Under the pieces are notes generated by a model that saw only the letters and a program-made list of their open reading frames with translations, did not search any database and was not told where the DNA came from. DNA of 29,408 nucleotides from an uncultured Burkholderiales bacterium. Lineage in GTDB: Bacteria; Pseudomonadota; Gammaproteobacteria; Burkholderiales; Burkholderiaceae_D. Made by a program: the position numbers and the translations under genes. The DNA is taken from NCBI GenBank assembly GCA_937872165.1, contig CALMOR010000125.1, positions 1 to 29,408 on the forward strand, written 5' to 3'. Of this stretch, positions 1 through 6,834 are shown piece after piece; position 1 is the stretch's first letter; each line of letters opens with the position of its first letter.

Positions 1-657
1 GCGGAGTGGCGGAGCGGCCCCGGCACGATGCCCTCGCGTCGGCCTTCGGCTGGCGGGTCGGCGTCCGGTCGTGCATTCGATGCAGCGGTCGACGGTGGTG
101 CCGGAGAAGCGACGACGGTCGAGCCTGCTCGGCCGATACCGATGCGAGAACGGGTTCACTGTCGGTTCGCTCACGGCGCCGCGTCTGCGTCGTTCGGCTC
201 AATAGGCAAGACGTTGCGGCGGAGAAGCGACGGGGGCGGCAGCGCGCCAGCAGAGGAGCAGAGCAGCAGCATAGGACGCCGGACGAACGACAGAGAGCGA
301 CAGAGAAACAGCAGAGGAGCAACGGACAAGCGACGGAACGGCAGAGAAGCGGGGACGGCGAAGGATCGACGACGGCCGGAGACGAAGCGGCGACCGAACG
401 TGGTCGCTCGGGTGGTGCGAGAGACGCCCATCGTCGCGTTCGCTCCGCGAGGATCGCGGTACGTGCCGATGCCGATGGTGGTACCTGTGCTGTGCCGTAC
501 CGATGCCGTGCCGCGCCGTACGATGCCGATTCCGATGCGAGCGGGTGCGCGAGCGGGTGGGCGAGCGGTACGGCGCGGACGTCCACGTGCAGCCGGAGCC
601 GGTGTTCGTCGAGGGAGCCCCTACGGTCGCAAGGGGTCGCGTTGCTATACTTTTTGG
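1..657. other. Non-coding GC-rich, purine-skewed region
   Basis: No credible gene was found on either strand. Open frames exist only because GC-rich DNA lacks stops, and their translations are Arg/Ala-rich with no family motif. About 220-420 is strongly purine-rich on the plus strand and built from short, loosely repeated words. One example is the 13-mer CAGCAGAGGAGCA, present at 248-260 and 309-321. About 460-580 is rich in repeated GCCGAT-like words. In E. coli, yraN lies immediately upstream of diaA; no yraN-like sequence is visible here. The right end carries the diaA promoter. Confidence 0.6.
643..651 (+). promoter_or_regulatory. Extended -10 promoter of diaA (TGCTATACT)
   Basis: TATACT at 646-651 matches five of six bases of the sigma-70 -10 consensus. 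It is preceded directly by TGC at 643-645, forming an extended -10 (TGn) element. No good -35 hexamer lies 16-18 bp upstream, as expected for extended -10 promoters. Six bases separate the hexamer from the diaA ATG at 658, so the predicted transcription start falls on or next to the start codon. Confidence 0.55.
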
Positions 658-1248
658 ATGGAGCTCACTGAACGCATCATCCGGCAGTTCGAAGACAGCG
701 CACGCAACATCCAGAAGTCCACCGATGCGCTGATCGATCCGATCAATCGCGGCGTCGACCTGATGTTCGACGCGCTGTCCAACGACCACAAGATCCTTGC
801 CTGCGGCAACGGCGGTTCGGCCGCTGATGCGCAGCACTTCTCGGCCGAACTGATCGGCCGCTTCGAACGCGAGCGCCTGCCGCTTCCTGCCATCGCGTTG
901 TCGACCGACACGTCGCTGCTGACCGCGATCGCCAACGACTACTCGTTCGACCAGGTCTTCGCCAAGCAGGTCTCGGGTCTCGTGCGTTCGGGCTACGTGC
1001 TGTTCGCGATCTCCACGTCGGGCAATTCGAAGAACGTCGTGGCTGCGATCGAGGCCGCGTTCGCGCGCGACATGCGGATCGTGGCTCTGACCGGCAAGGG
1101 CGGCGGCACGATCGGCGAACTGCTGCGCGACAACGATGTCCACATCTGCGTTCCGCACGACCGCACTGCGCGCATCCAGGAAGTCCATCTGCTCGTGCTG
1201 CATTGTCTGTGCGATGGAATCGACTGGCACCTACTCGGGGACGACTGA
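658..1248 (+). CDS. diaA: SIS-domain protein DiaA / phosphoheptose isomerase-like
   Basis: This 196-residue protein has the single SIS fold of the DiaA/GmhA family. Visible motifs are CGNGGSAADAQHF at about 49-61, ISTSGNSKN at about 118-126 (the sugar-phosphate loop), LTGKGGG at about 144-150 and ARIQEVHLL at about 171-179 near the C-terminus. E. coli DiaA has the same length and binds DnaA to promote replication initiation. GmhA paralogues isomerise sedoheptulose 7-phosphate for LPS heptose synthesis. The next gene is dolP, as in E. coli, which favours the DiaA assignment, although GmhA activity cannot be excluded. The ATG at 658 is chosen because the conserved region starts just after it and an extended -10 lies six bases upstream. 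No Shine-Dalgarno is present, so the mRNA may be leaderless. The stop overlaps the dolP start by one base (TGATG). Confidence 0.85.
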   Translation: MELTERIIRQFEDSARNIQKSTDALIDPINRGVDLMFDALSNDHKILACGNGGSAADAQHFSAELIGRFERERLPLPAIALSTDTSLLTAIANDYSFDQVFAKQVSGLVRSGYVLFAISTSGNSKNVVAAIEAAFARDMRIVALTGKGGGTIGELLRDNDVHICVPHDRTARIQEVHLLVLHCLCDGIDWHLLGDD

Positions 1249-1880
1249 TGAACGACAACAGGCATTTCGTGCGGACCGGCCTCCTGCTGGCCGCGCTGGC
1301 GGGGGTCGGCACGACCCTTTCGGGCTGCGTCTTGCCGGTCCTCGTCGGTGCCGTCGGGGCGGGCGCCTACTCGGCCACGGATCGACGCTCGATCGGTGCG
1401 CAGACCGACGACAAGCTGATCGCTTCGCGCGCGGAGAACCGTATCGAGGAAGCGGTGTCCGACCGCTCGCACGTCAACGTCAACAGCTTCAACCGCAAGG
1501 TGTTGTTGACCGGCGAGGTCCCCGACCAGGCTTCGAAGGACCGCGCCGAGCAGATCGCGAAGTCGGTCGACAACGTGCAGTCCGTCGTCTCGGATCTCGA
1601 GATCGGTGGCATGACGCCGTCGACCGCGCGCAACAACGATGCGTACCTGACGACCAAGGTGAAGACCGAGCTGGTCTCGCGGAAGGACATCTTCGCCAAC
1701 GCCTACAAGGTCGTGACCGAGAAGAGCATCGTCTACCTGATGGGACGCGTGACCCGCGAGGAAGGCGACCGTGCGGCCGAAGCGGCGCGCAGCGTCACCG
1801 GCGTCCAGAAGGTCGTCAAGGTGTTCGAGTACCTGAGCGACTCCGAGCTCGCGCAGATCCAGAAGACGGGATCGCAGTAG
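1248..1880 (+). CDS. dolP: Dual BON-domain outer-membrane lipoprotein (DolP/YraP-like)
   Basis: This 210-residue lipoprotein has an N-terminal hydrophobic signal ending in the lipobox LSGC, giving lipidated Cys27. Two BON domains follow, at about 54-119 and 132-196, each with the beta-strand pattern and conserved glycine (VLLTGEV near 85-91, VYLMGRV near 162-168). E. coli DolP is 191 residues with the same architecture and maintains outer-membrane integrity at the inner face of the outer membrane. The start is the ATG at 1248, which overlaps the diaA stop in TGATG. A GGGG Shine-Dalgarno sits at 1236-1240, so translational coupling is likely. A more upstream in-frame start would place extra residues before the signal peptide and is rejected. 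Confidence 0.88.
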   Translation: MNDNRHFVRTGLLLAALAGVGTTLSGCVLPVLVGAVGAGAYSATDRRSIGAQTDDKLIASRAENRIEEAVSDRSHVNVNSFNRKVLLTGEVPDQASKDRAEQIAKSVDNVQSVVSDLEIGGMTPSTARNNDAYLTTKVKTELVSRKDIFANAYKVVTEKSIVYLMGRVTREEGDRAAEAARSVTGVQKVVKVFEYLSDSELAQIQKTGSQ

Positions 1881-1901
1881 ACGGTCGACGACGTCTTCAT
1901 G

Positions 1902-1950
1902 TCGGGACGAGAAGAACGGTCTCGCGACGGTTCTCCGTCCGTCGTCCCGA
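1902..1950 (+). repeat. Inverted repeat downstream of dolP, possible terminator
   Basis: TCGGGACGA at 1902-1910 and TCGTCCCGA at 1942-1950 are perfect 9-bp inverted arms. An inner 5-bp stem is possible (AGAAC at 1913-1917 with GTTCT at 1930-1934). It begins 22 bases after the dolP stop. No T-run follows, so intrinsic termination is not established. It could instead be a 3'-end stabilising or processing hairpin. Confidence 0.35.
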
Positions 1951-2073
1951 TTGGCAGCGGAAACGAGCTTGCCGGATGAGGACGAGCAGCGAGTAAGCGC
2001 GGGCTCCTTCTGCACGGGAACGCCGTGAAGAACGACCGGTGACCAGCGGAAAGGACGAGCGTCGTCTGCGAGG

Positions 2074-2115
2074 CCTGCTGCCCTTTTTTGTCGTAGCGGC
2101 GAAGACCGCTACCGA
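2074..2115. repeat. REP-like palindromic repeat (isolated copy)
   Basis: A TGCTG word is followed by a T6 run at 2084-2089, then a stem-loop with GTAGCGG at 2093-2099, a CGAAGA loop, and CCGCTAC at 2106-2112. The same order of words recurs in the 8971-9796 region: a GCTGCTC-like word, a pyrimidine or T run, and a GC stem around a GAAG loop. It therefore looks like a member of a dispersed family. Confidence 0.4.
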
Positions 2116-2674
2116 GTTGCCGGATCATCGGCATCGCGCGGATTAGGGCCCGGTCCATCGCCGGGGGGCAGTGGAGAGAACGACGCATCCCCGGCCCCTT
2201 CGAAGTGGACGTCGCGCGGGCCTGGCGGCCCCGGTGTCCCTCTTCGGTCGACCGCTCCGCGAAGTACGGCTCGCTCTGTCGCTCGATGGGCGGAGGTGCG
2301 GACGGATGACCTCGCGGTCGAGCACGAATCGCGTTGACGTGAAAATCGGGTGGGGCGAACCCGGCTCGCGATGCATGTGCGCCCGCAGCCGGCGGACGCG
2401 ATCTCAGCGGTCCCGCCCCCGCTCCTTCGCGGGTCGTTGTCGATGCTCCGCATGACCGCGCCTCAGGGAACGAGGACGCGAGTGTCGACGGGGTCGCATG
2501 GGCGCATCGGAACGGACGACTGATGGAACGAAAGCCGGTGAACGACGAAGGATGGTCCCGCGGGAAGGGCGAGGCGCGAGCGGTGCCGGGTCGCCGAGGT
2601 CGGTCGGTGGCCGCGGTCGAACTGCTCGCGAGCGACGTCGCGAGATCCCCACTCGATCGCTGCCGTCCCGCGCG

Positions 2675-3769
2675 ATGAGCGATCCGCCGTTCGAGAAGGC
2701 CGCCGCCCGCGGCGCGCGGCCAGCGGCAGCGCGCGACGACCGGTCGTCACGGCGCTGGTTGGGACGATACGTGGCGGTCGCCCTGTGGTTCTTAGTCGCC
2801 GGCCTCGGGCCGATGGCGGTGGCCGTCGCGACGCCAGCCGACTTCCCGGGCGCGATCAGCGAGGAGCAGCAGCGGCGGATGCTGGCGCAGATCGATGCCG
2901 TCGGTCGCCGCGGCTTCCTCTTCGAAGTGATGCGGCCGTCGGCCGATGCGACTTCCGGCAAGCGACTCTTCCTGTACGGGACGATCCATCTCGGGCGTAT
3001 CGGCAGCGAGCCGTTCAACGTGCCGTTGTTGAAGGCCCTGCGCGCATCGCGTCGCCTCGCGCTCGAAGCCGACCCGACCGACAGCGCGGGCTCGGAAGCC
3101 CTCGCGTTGCAACTCGGCCGTTATGCCGATGGCGATGGACTGCAACGCCATGTGTCGGCGGAGTTGATGGCGCGCGTCGCGGCATTCGGCCGTCGCAACG
3201 GCCTGCCTGCCGAACGCGTCGACCGCTTCAGGCCGTGGTTGCTCGCCAACATGATCGCGTTGACCGAGATGAACGGGGCCGGCCTCGACACGTCCCTCGG
3301 CAGCGAGCTGTACCTGAGCGGCTTCGCACGCGCCAGGCACATGCCGATCGTCGAGGTGGAAGGCATGGAGGCGCAGCTCCATCTGCTGGCCGGCTTGCCC
3401 GATGCGTTGCAGACCGCGCAGCTCGAGGAGGCCCTGGGCGATCTCGACGACCCGTCGTCGCAGGCGCAGGGCAAGGCGCTCTTCGACCTGTGGCTGGCCG
3501 GAGACGTCGAGGGCGGCAACGCGCTGGTCGACGAGATGCATCGCGACGCCGGAGACAAGGTCTTCGAGCGTTACTTCGTCGACCAGTTGATCGACGCGCG
3601 CAACCGCACGATGGCCGACAAGGCGGAGAGCTATCTCGAGCGGGCGGGCGACACCTTCTTCGCGGTGGGCTCGCTGCACCTGTTCGGCGCCGCGGGGTTG
3701 ATCCGCGAGTTCGAACGCCGCGGCTGCCGGGTCGTCGACCTCCAGGGCCCCCCGGCGACAGCGCGCTGA
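2675..3769 (+). CDS. TraB/GumN-family protein
   Basis: This 364-residue protein belongs to the TraB/PrgY/GumN superfamily (related to TIKI-type proteases). Its diagnostic motifs are YGTIHLG at about 101-107 near the start and VGSLHLFG at about 331-338 near the end, plus an acidic LEADP element at about 130-134. The paired GxxH motifs and an acidic residue are thought to bind metal in this superfamily. The N-terminus has a basic stretch and one hydrophobic segment (about 31-52), so the protein is probably exported or anchored with the domain in the periplasm. The start at 2675 is preferred because upstream in-frame codons give only Arg-rich low-complexity sequence. The activity and substrate of bacterial GumN-like proteins are unknown. 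The gene stands alone between two non-coding stretches. Confidence 0.78.
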   Translation: MSDPPFEKAAARGARPAAARDDRSSRRWLGRYVAVALWFLVAGLGPMAVAVATPADFPGAISEEQQRRMLAQIDAVGRRGFLFEVMRPSADATSGKRLFLYGTIHLGRIGSEPFNVPLLKALRASRRLALEADPTDSAGSEALALQLGRYADGDGLQRHVSAELMARVAAFGRRNGLPAERVDRFRPWLLANMIALTEMNGAGLDTSLGSELYLSGFARARHMPIVEVEGMEAQLHLLAGLPDALQTAQLEEALGDLDDPSSQAQGKALFDLWLAGDVEGGNALVDEMHRDAGDKVFERYFVDQLIDARNRTMADKAESYLERAGDTFFAVGSLHLFGAAGLIREFERRGCRVVDLQGPPATAR

Positions 3770-4048
3770 GCGGCTACAGCAAGGACTTCTCGATCGGTCG
3801 CGCACGACTGCTGCGATCGCGGCAACGAGGCGCGCCGAGAAGATGTGCGTGCGGTCTGCGCGCACGACACGAAGCGCGTTGCGCCTGCGGCCTCGGACAC
3901 GGCCGCCGCGAGCGTCGCCGTCGCCGGGGAGCGGGACCGGCCTTCGGCCGTCGGGGCGAGGCGGCGTTGTGGCGCTCGAGCCGGTGTGCGAGCATCCCGA
4001 CTCGGCGTCCGGCCCTCTGGACGGATGCCTCCTCATCAGGAGACTCCC

Positions 4049-4669
4049 ATGGTCCTCGACGACCCGACCGTCATCGCCGCGGTGGAAGCCCCTCCGCCAC
4101 TGGCGAAGTTCACCCGCATGCAGGAAGGGACGGCCGAGGACTGGCGTGTCATCGGCGCGGACTTCGTACGGTTCACGTCGAAGCTGCCGGACCGCGTGAT
4201 GACGCATCTGCGCTTGCTCGACGGCGACTACGGCGGCTTCCCGATCGACCGGCTCACGCACTCGTTGCAGACCGCCACGCGCGCGGCCAAGGACGGACGC
4301 GACGACGAGTACGTCGTGTGCGCCTTGTTGCACGACATCGGCGACACGCTCGGCAGCTTCAACCATCCCGACATCGCGGCGGCGATCGTCAAGCCGTTCG
4401 TGTCGCCGCAGAATCACTGGATCGTCGAGAAGCACGGCATCTTCCAGGGCTATTACTTCTTCCATCACCTCGGGCTCGATCGCGACATGCGCGACCAGTA
4501 TCGCGATCACCCCTGGTTCGACTCGGCGGCCGAGTTCTGCGCCGAGTACGACGCGCCGGCCTTCGATCCGGCGGGCGAGACCTTCTCGCTCGACGAGTTC
4601 GAGCCGATGCTCCGACGCGTCATGGCGGCCCCGAAGCAGTCGATCTACAAGCCGGTCCCGAAAGGCTGA
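4049..4669 (+). CDS. HD-domain protein (predicted phosphohydrolase or PhnZ/MIOX-type oxygenase)
   Basis: This 206-residue single-domain HD protein shows THSLQTA with His71, the signature LLHDIGD with His95-Asp96, KHGIFQ with His129, and a downstream acidic YDAPAFD element around 167-173. This spacing fits the HD metal-binding fold. It resembles the short HD proteins annotated as predicted HD phosphohydrolases. It also resembles PhnZ/MIOX-type diiron oxygenases, which use the same ligand set for oxidative C-C or C-P bond cleavage. Sequence reading alone cannot separate the two, and no phosphonate gene is nearby. The ATG at 4049 is preceded by AGGAGA at 4038-4043, an optimal Shine-Dalgarno about five bases away. 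Upstream in-frame sequence is Arg/Ala-rich and rejected. Confidence 0.8.
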   Translation: MVLDDPTVIAAVEAPPPLAKFTRMQEGTAEDWRVIGADFVRFTSKLPDRVMTHLRLLDGDYGGFPIDRLTHSLQTATRAAKDGRDDEYVVCALLHDIGDTLGSFNHPDIAAAIVKPFVSPQNHWIVEKHGIFQGYYFFHHLGLDRDMRDQYRDHPWFDSAAEFCAEYDAPAFDPAGETFSLDEFEPMLRRVMAAPKQSIYKPVPKG

Positions 4670-4870
4670 TCGCGGCACCGAGCATCGTCCGTTCGCGCGG
4701 GTCGCGCATCGTTCGAACGACGTCGCCGGATCGGGCGATGGCATGACGACGTCCGACCGACGAAGCTGACGACGCGGCACGAACCGGGTCGACGGCCATC
4801 CGGCCGCCGCCGGCTCCTGCGGCGCGTCCGTCGCGTGACGGGCGCGCGCATCGCCGCGGGAGTCTTCACG

Positions 4871-5089
4871 ATGCCGGTCCTCGAAGTGCTGCGCGTCCTG
4901 GCGTTGGCGGCCGCGATGTCGGCCGTCGCGCCGACGGTGCTGATCGCAGCCGGCGTCGTCGACGTCGACCTCCTGCTGGTCGTGTTCCTGCCAGGCGTCT
5001 GCGTGGGCGCGACGACCGCGTGGTATTCGCGACGTCGCCTGCAACGGTCCGCGGCGTCGCCCGGTCGCCGCTCGATCGCCACGCGCTGA
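4871..5089 (+). CDS. Small two-helix membrane protein, candidate immunity protein
   Basis: This 72-residue open frame codes for two hydrophobic segments, about residues 4-28 and 30-50, followed by a basic Arg/Ser-rich tail. The ATG at 4871 has a GGGAG Shine-Dalgarno at 4858-4862, eight bases upstream. The gene ends 14 bases before the HlyD-like adaptor of a peptide-export cassette. Bacteriocin and microcin loci often carry a small membrane immunity protein beside the exporter. That role is inferred only from size, topology and position. No family was recognised, and it may be a chance frame in GC-rich DNA, although hydrophobic frames with a good ribosome site are less common by chance. Confidence 0.45.
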   Translation: MPVLEVLRVLALAAAMSAVAPTVLIAAGVVDVDLLLVVFLPGVCVGATTAWYSRRRLQRSAASPGRRSIATR

Positions 5090-5103
5090 TCGGGCGGCGG
5101 GCG

Positions 5104-6375
5104 ATGAACGCGCCGCGTCTGTTCCGCCAGGAGGCGCTCGATGCGCGGTCGAGCCAGTGGCTGGGCTCGATCCGCATCGCGCAGCCGATCGGCGATCGTG
5201 TCGTCGTGCTCATGGCGGTCTGCGTCGTCGCGTCGATCGCGCTCTTCGCGGGGATCGGTACCTACACGCGACGCGCGACGGTGCCGGGGCTGCTCGAGCC
5301 CCTGGGCGGCACGTTGCGACTGACCGCGCCGACCGCGGGGACGGTGCTCGAAAGCCACGCACGCGAAGGCCGGCACGTGGCGGCCGGCGACGTGCTGTTC
5401 GTGCTGTCGGGGGAACGGACGTCGTCCAACGGCGCGAACGAGGCCACCATCGCCGCCCAGCTCGCGGCCCGGCGCGAGACGCTCGAACGCGACCTGGAGC
5501 TCGGCCTCGCCCGTCACGCCTCGCGGGTGCAAAGCGCGCGAGAACGTCTGGCCGCCATCGACGTCGAGCGTCAGCGTCTCGATCAGGAAGCGGAGATCAA
5601 CACGGCGCGCCATCGCATCGCGAAGGCCGGCGTCGAGCGCTACGAGACTCTGGCGGCCACCGGCTTCGTGTCGACGGCGCAGGTGCAGGCGCGCCTCGAC
5701 GAGCTGCTGGTCCTCGAAGGGCAGCAGGCAGCCTTCCGCCGCACCGCCGCGAACCTCGAGCGCGAACGCAGCGGGCTCGCGACGCAGATGGCCGACAGCC
5801 GTCTGCTCGCCGATGCGGAGAGCGGCAGCGTGCGACGTTCGCTCGCGGCGCTCGAGCAGGAGCGTGCGGAGAACGAGGCGCGGCGCACGACGATCGTCGT
5901 CGCTCCGCACGATGCGATCGTCACCGGCATCGCGGCGACGGCGGGTCAGGGTGTCGCGCCCGGCGGGCTGCTGGCCACGTTGATCCCCGAACGCGCGCCG
6001 CTCGAGGCACAGCTGTACGCGTCGACGCGGCAGATCGGCTTCGTCGAACCCGGGCAACGCGTGCGCCTGCGCTATGCCGCCTATCCGTACCAGAAGTTCG
6101 GCATGGGCGAAGGCGTCGTCGATACCGTCGAGCAGAGTCCCTATGCCCCGCAGGAACTGCCCGCTCGCGTCCTCGCGACGCTCGGTCCGGCGGCGTTCTC
6201 CGGCGCCGAGCCGGTATATCGCATCGTCGTGCGCATCGACGCGCAGTCGGTCGTCGCTTATGGACACGAGCAGGCGCTCAAGCCCGGCATGGTGTTCGAA
6301 GCCGACGTGCTGCAGGACCATCGTCGCCTGATCGAATGGCTGTTCGAGCCGCTGCAGGGCCTGGCCGCGCGCTAG
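5104..6375 (+). CDS. HlyD/CvaA-family secretion adaptor (membrane fusion protein)
   Basis: This 423-residue type I secretion adaptor begins with a short cytoplasmic N-terminus and one transmembrane segment at about 33-52. A biotinyl/lipoyl-like half follows (TAGTVLESHAREGRHVAAGDVLF), then a long Glu/Arg/Leu-rich coiled coil at about 130-270. A second lipoyl half and beta-barrel end the protein. This order matches adaptors paired with peptidase-containing ABC exporters, such as CvaA. It would bridge the inner-membrane exporter at 6835-8970 to a TolC-type outer-membrane channel encoded elsewhere. The ATG at 5104 has only a weak GGCGGG ribosome site. The gene lies between the small membrane protein and the candidate precursor peptide on the same strand. 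Confidence 0.85.
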   Translation: MNAPRLFRQEALDARSSQWLGSIRIAQPIGDRVVVLMAVCVVASIALFAGIGTYTRRATVPGLLEPLGGTLRLTAPTAGTVLESHAREGRHVAAGDVLFVLSGERTSSNGANEATIAAQLAARRETLERDLELGLARHASRVQSARERLAAIDVERQRLDQEAEINTARHRIAKAGVERYETLAATGFVSTAQVQARLDELLVLEGQQAAFRRTAANLERERSGLATQMADSRLLADAESGSVRRSLAALEQERAENEARRTTIVVAPHDAIVTGIAATAGQGVAPGGLLATLIPERAPLEAQLYASTRQIGFVEPGQRVRLRYAAYPYQKFGMGEGVVDTVEQSPYAPQELPARVLATLGPAAFSGAEPVYRIVVRIDAQSVVAYGHEQALKPGMVFEADVLQDHRRLIEWLFEPLQGLAAR

Positions 6376-6529
6376 CGGTGAAGGCCGACGAGGGTCACGC
6401 CCCTCGAGCCGACGATGGCATCCCCCATCGGGCTAGTTCGATACGGGTTCGTCGGCGCCGCCGGCGGTCTTCATGCTGACGGCACATCGAAGCGCACGCG
6501 TCGATGTGTTCCTCTCACCTGGAGATCCC

Positions 6530-6664
6530 ATGACCTTCATCACCGCGACCCAATGCGAGTCCATCGCCGGCGGAAGAAGCGACGGCCCCGCTCACGTCGT
6601 CCTGCCCTACGATCATTTCCCGACGCCGACGTCTCCGGTATTCAGGCCACCGCCCGAGTCCTAA
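6530..6664 (+). CDS. Candidate double-glycine peptide precursor with proline-rich core
   Basis: This 44-residue open frame starts at an ATG with GGAG at 6521-6524, five bases upstream. Its N-terminus MTFITATQCESIAGG reads as a double-glycine leader: Gly-Gly at -2/-1, Ile at -4, Glu at -6 and Ile at -12. C39 peptidases cleave after such a Gly-Gly. The predicted 29-residue core begins RSDGPAHVV and ends PPPES. It holds eight prolines and no cysteine, and is roughly neutral to slightly acidic. The gene sits between the HlyD-like adaptor and the C39 ABC exporter, exactly where microcin-type precursors are found. It uses codons such as AGA, AGG and GGA that are uncommon in its neighbours. No modification enzyme is adjacent. 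Function could be antimicrobial or signalling. Confidence 0.6.
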   Translation: MTFITATQCESIAGGRSDGPAHVVLPYDHFPTPTSPVFRPPPES

Positions 6665-6671
6665 TCGATCC

Positions 6672-6690
6672 CCGATCGATCGCCGATCGG
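6672..6690 (+). promoter_or_regulatory. Hairpin between precursor peptide and exporter
   Basis: CCGATCG at 6672-6678 and CGATCGG at 6684-6690 form a perfect 7-bp stem around a five-base loop, starting seven bases after the precursor stop. It could act as an attenuator or 3'-end stabiliser, keeping the precursor mRNA more abundant than the exporter mRNA. No T-run follows. Confidence 0.3.
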
Positions 6691-6735
6691 ATGTATCGAC
6701 CGGCGATGCCGCATGCGACCCGGGCCGCGCAGGTC

Positions 6736-6757
6736 CGGGTCCTGGGCAGGGGACCCG
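6736..6757 (+). promoter_or_regulatory. Second hairpin upstream of the exporter
   Basis: CGGGTCC at 6736-6742 and GGACCCG at 6751-6757 form a perfect 7-bp stem with an eight-base loop. Together with the hairpin at 6672-6690, it suggests that the 170 bases between precursor and exporter are a structured intercistronic region rather than coding sequence. This supports the later exporter start at 6835. Confidence 0.3.
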
Positions 6758-6834
6758 TTGATGCATCGTCGAGCACCGTGGGCTGTCCTCGCGCGCTCCT
6801 CGCGCATTCCTTTCGACCGAGCGGCGCTTCGTCC

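Larger units (their letters stand above)
1881..2674. other. Non-coding region between dolP and the TraB/GumN gene
   Basis: About 0.8 kb has no convincing gene. The long frames seen on both strands are Arg/Pro/Ser-rich and match no recognisable family. The stretch holds the inverted repeat just after dolP and one REP-like palindromic repeat at 2074-2115. The rest shows no structure I can identify, and no clear sigma-70 promoter for the downstream gene was found. Confidence 0.5.

Noticed and set aside
28..657. In-frame upstream extension of diaA to position 28
   Set aside because: The added 210 residues are low-complexity Arg/Ala/Ser, and an extended -10 lies right before the ATG at 658. E. 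coli DiaA has exactly the length obtained from 658.
3938..3950. Short CGGCC-TTC-GGCCG hairpin between the TraB/GumN and HD genes
   Set aside because: A 5-bp stem of this composition is common by chance in DNA this GC-rich, it has no T-tail and it is 170 bases from the upstream stop.
2792..5044. A 750-codon open frame on the minus strand
   Set aside because: It runs antisense through the TraB/GumN and HD genes, both of which have clear motifs and ribosome sites. The antisense product shows none.
6415..6480. A second GG-type leader (GFVGAAGG) in the exporter frame
   Set aside because: It has no ribosome site, no stop separating it from the exporter frame and poor match to the leader pattern at -4, -7 and -12.
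6415..6834. Upstream in-frame extension of the C39 exporter to 6415
   Set aside because: It would overlap the precursor gene and add 140 Arg-rich residues before a C39 domain that normally starts near the N-terminus.
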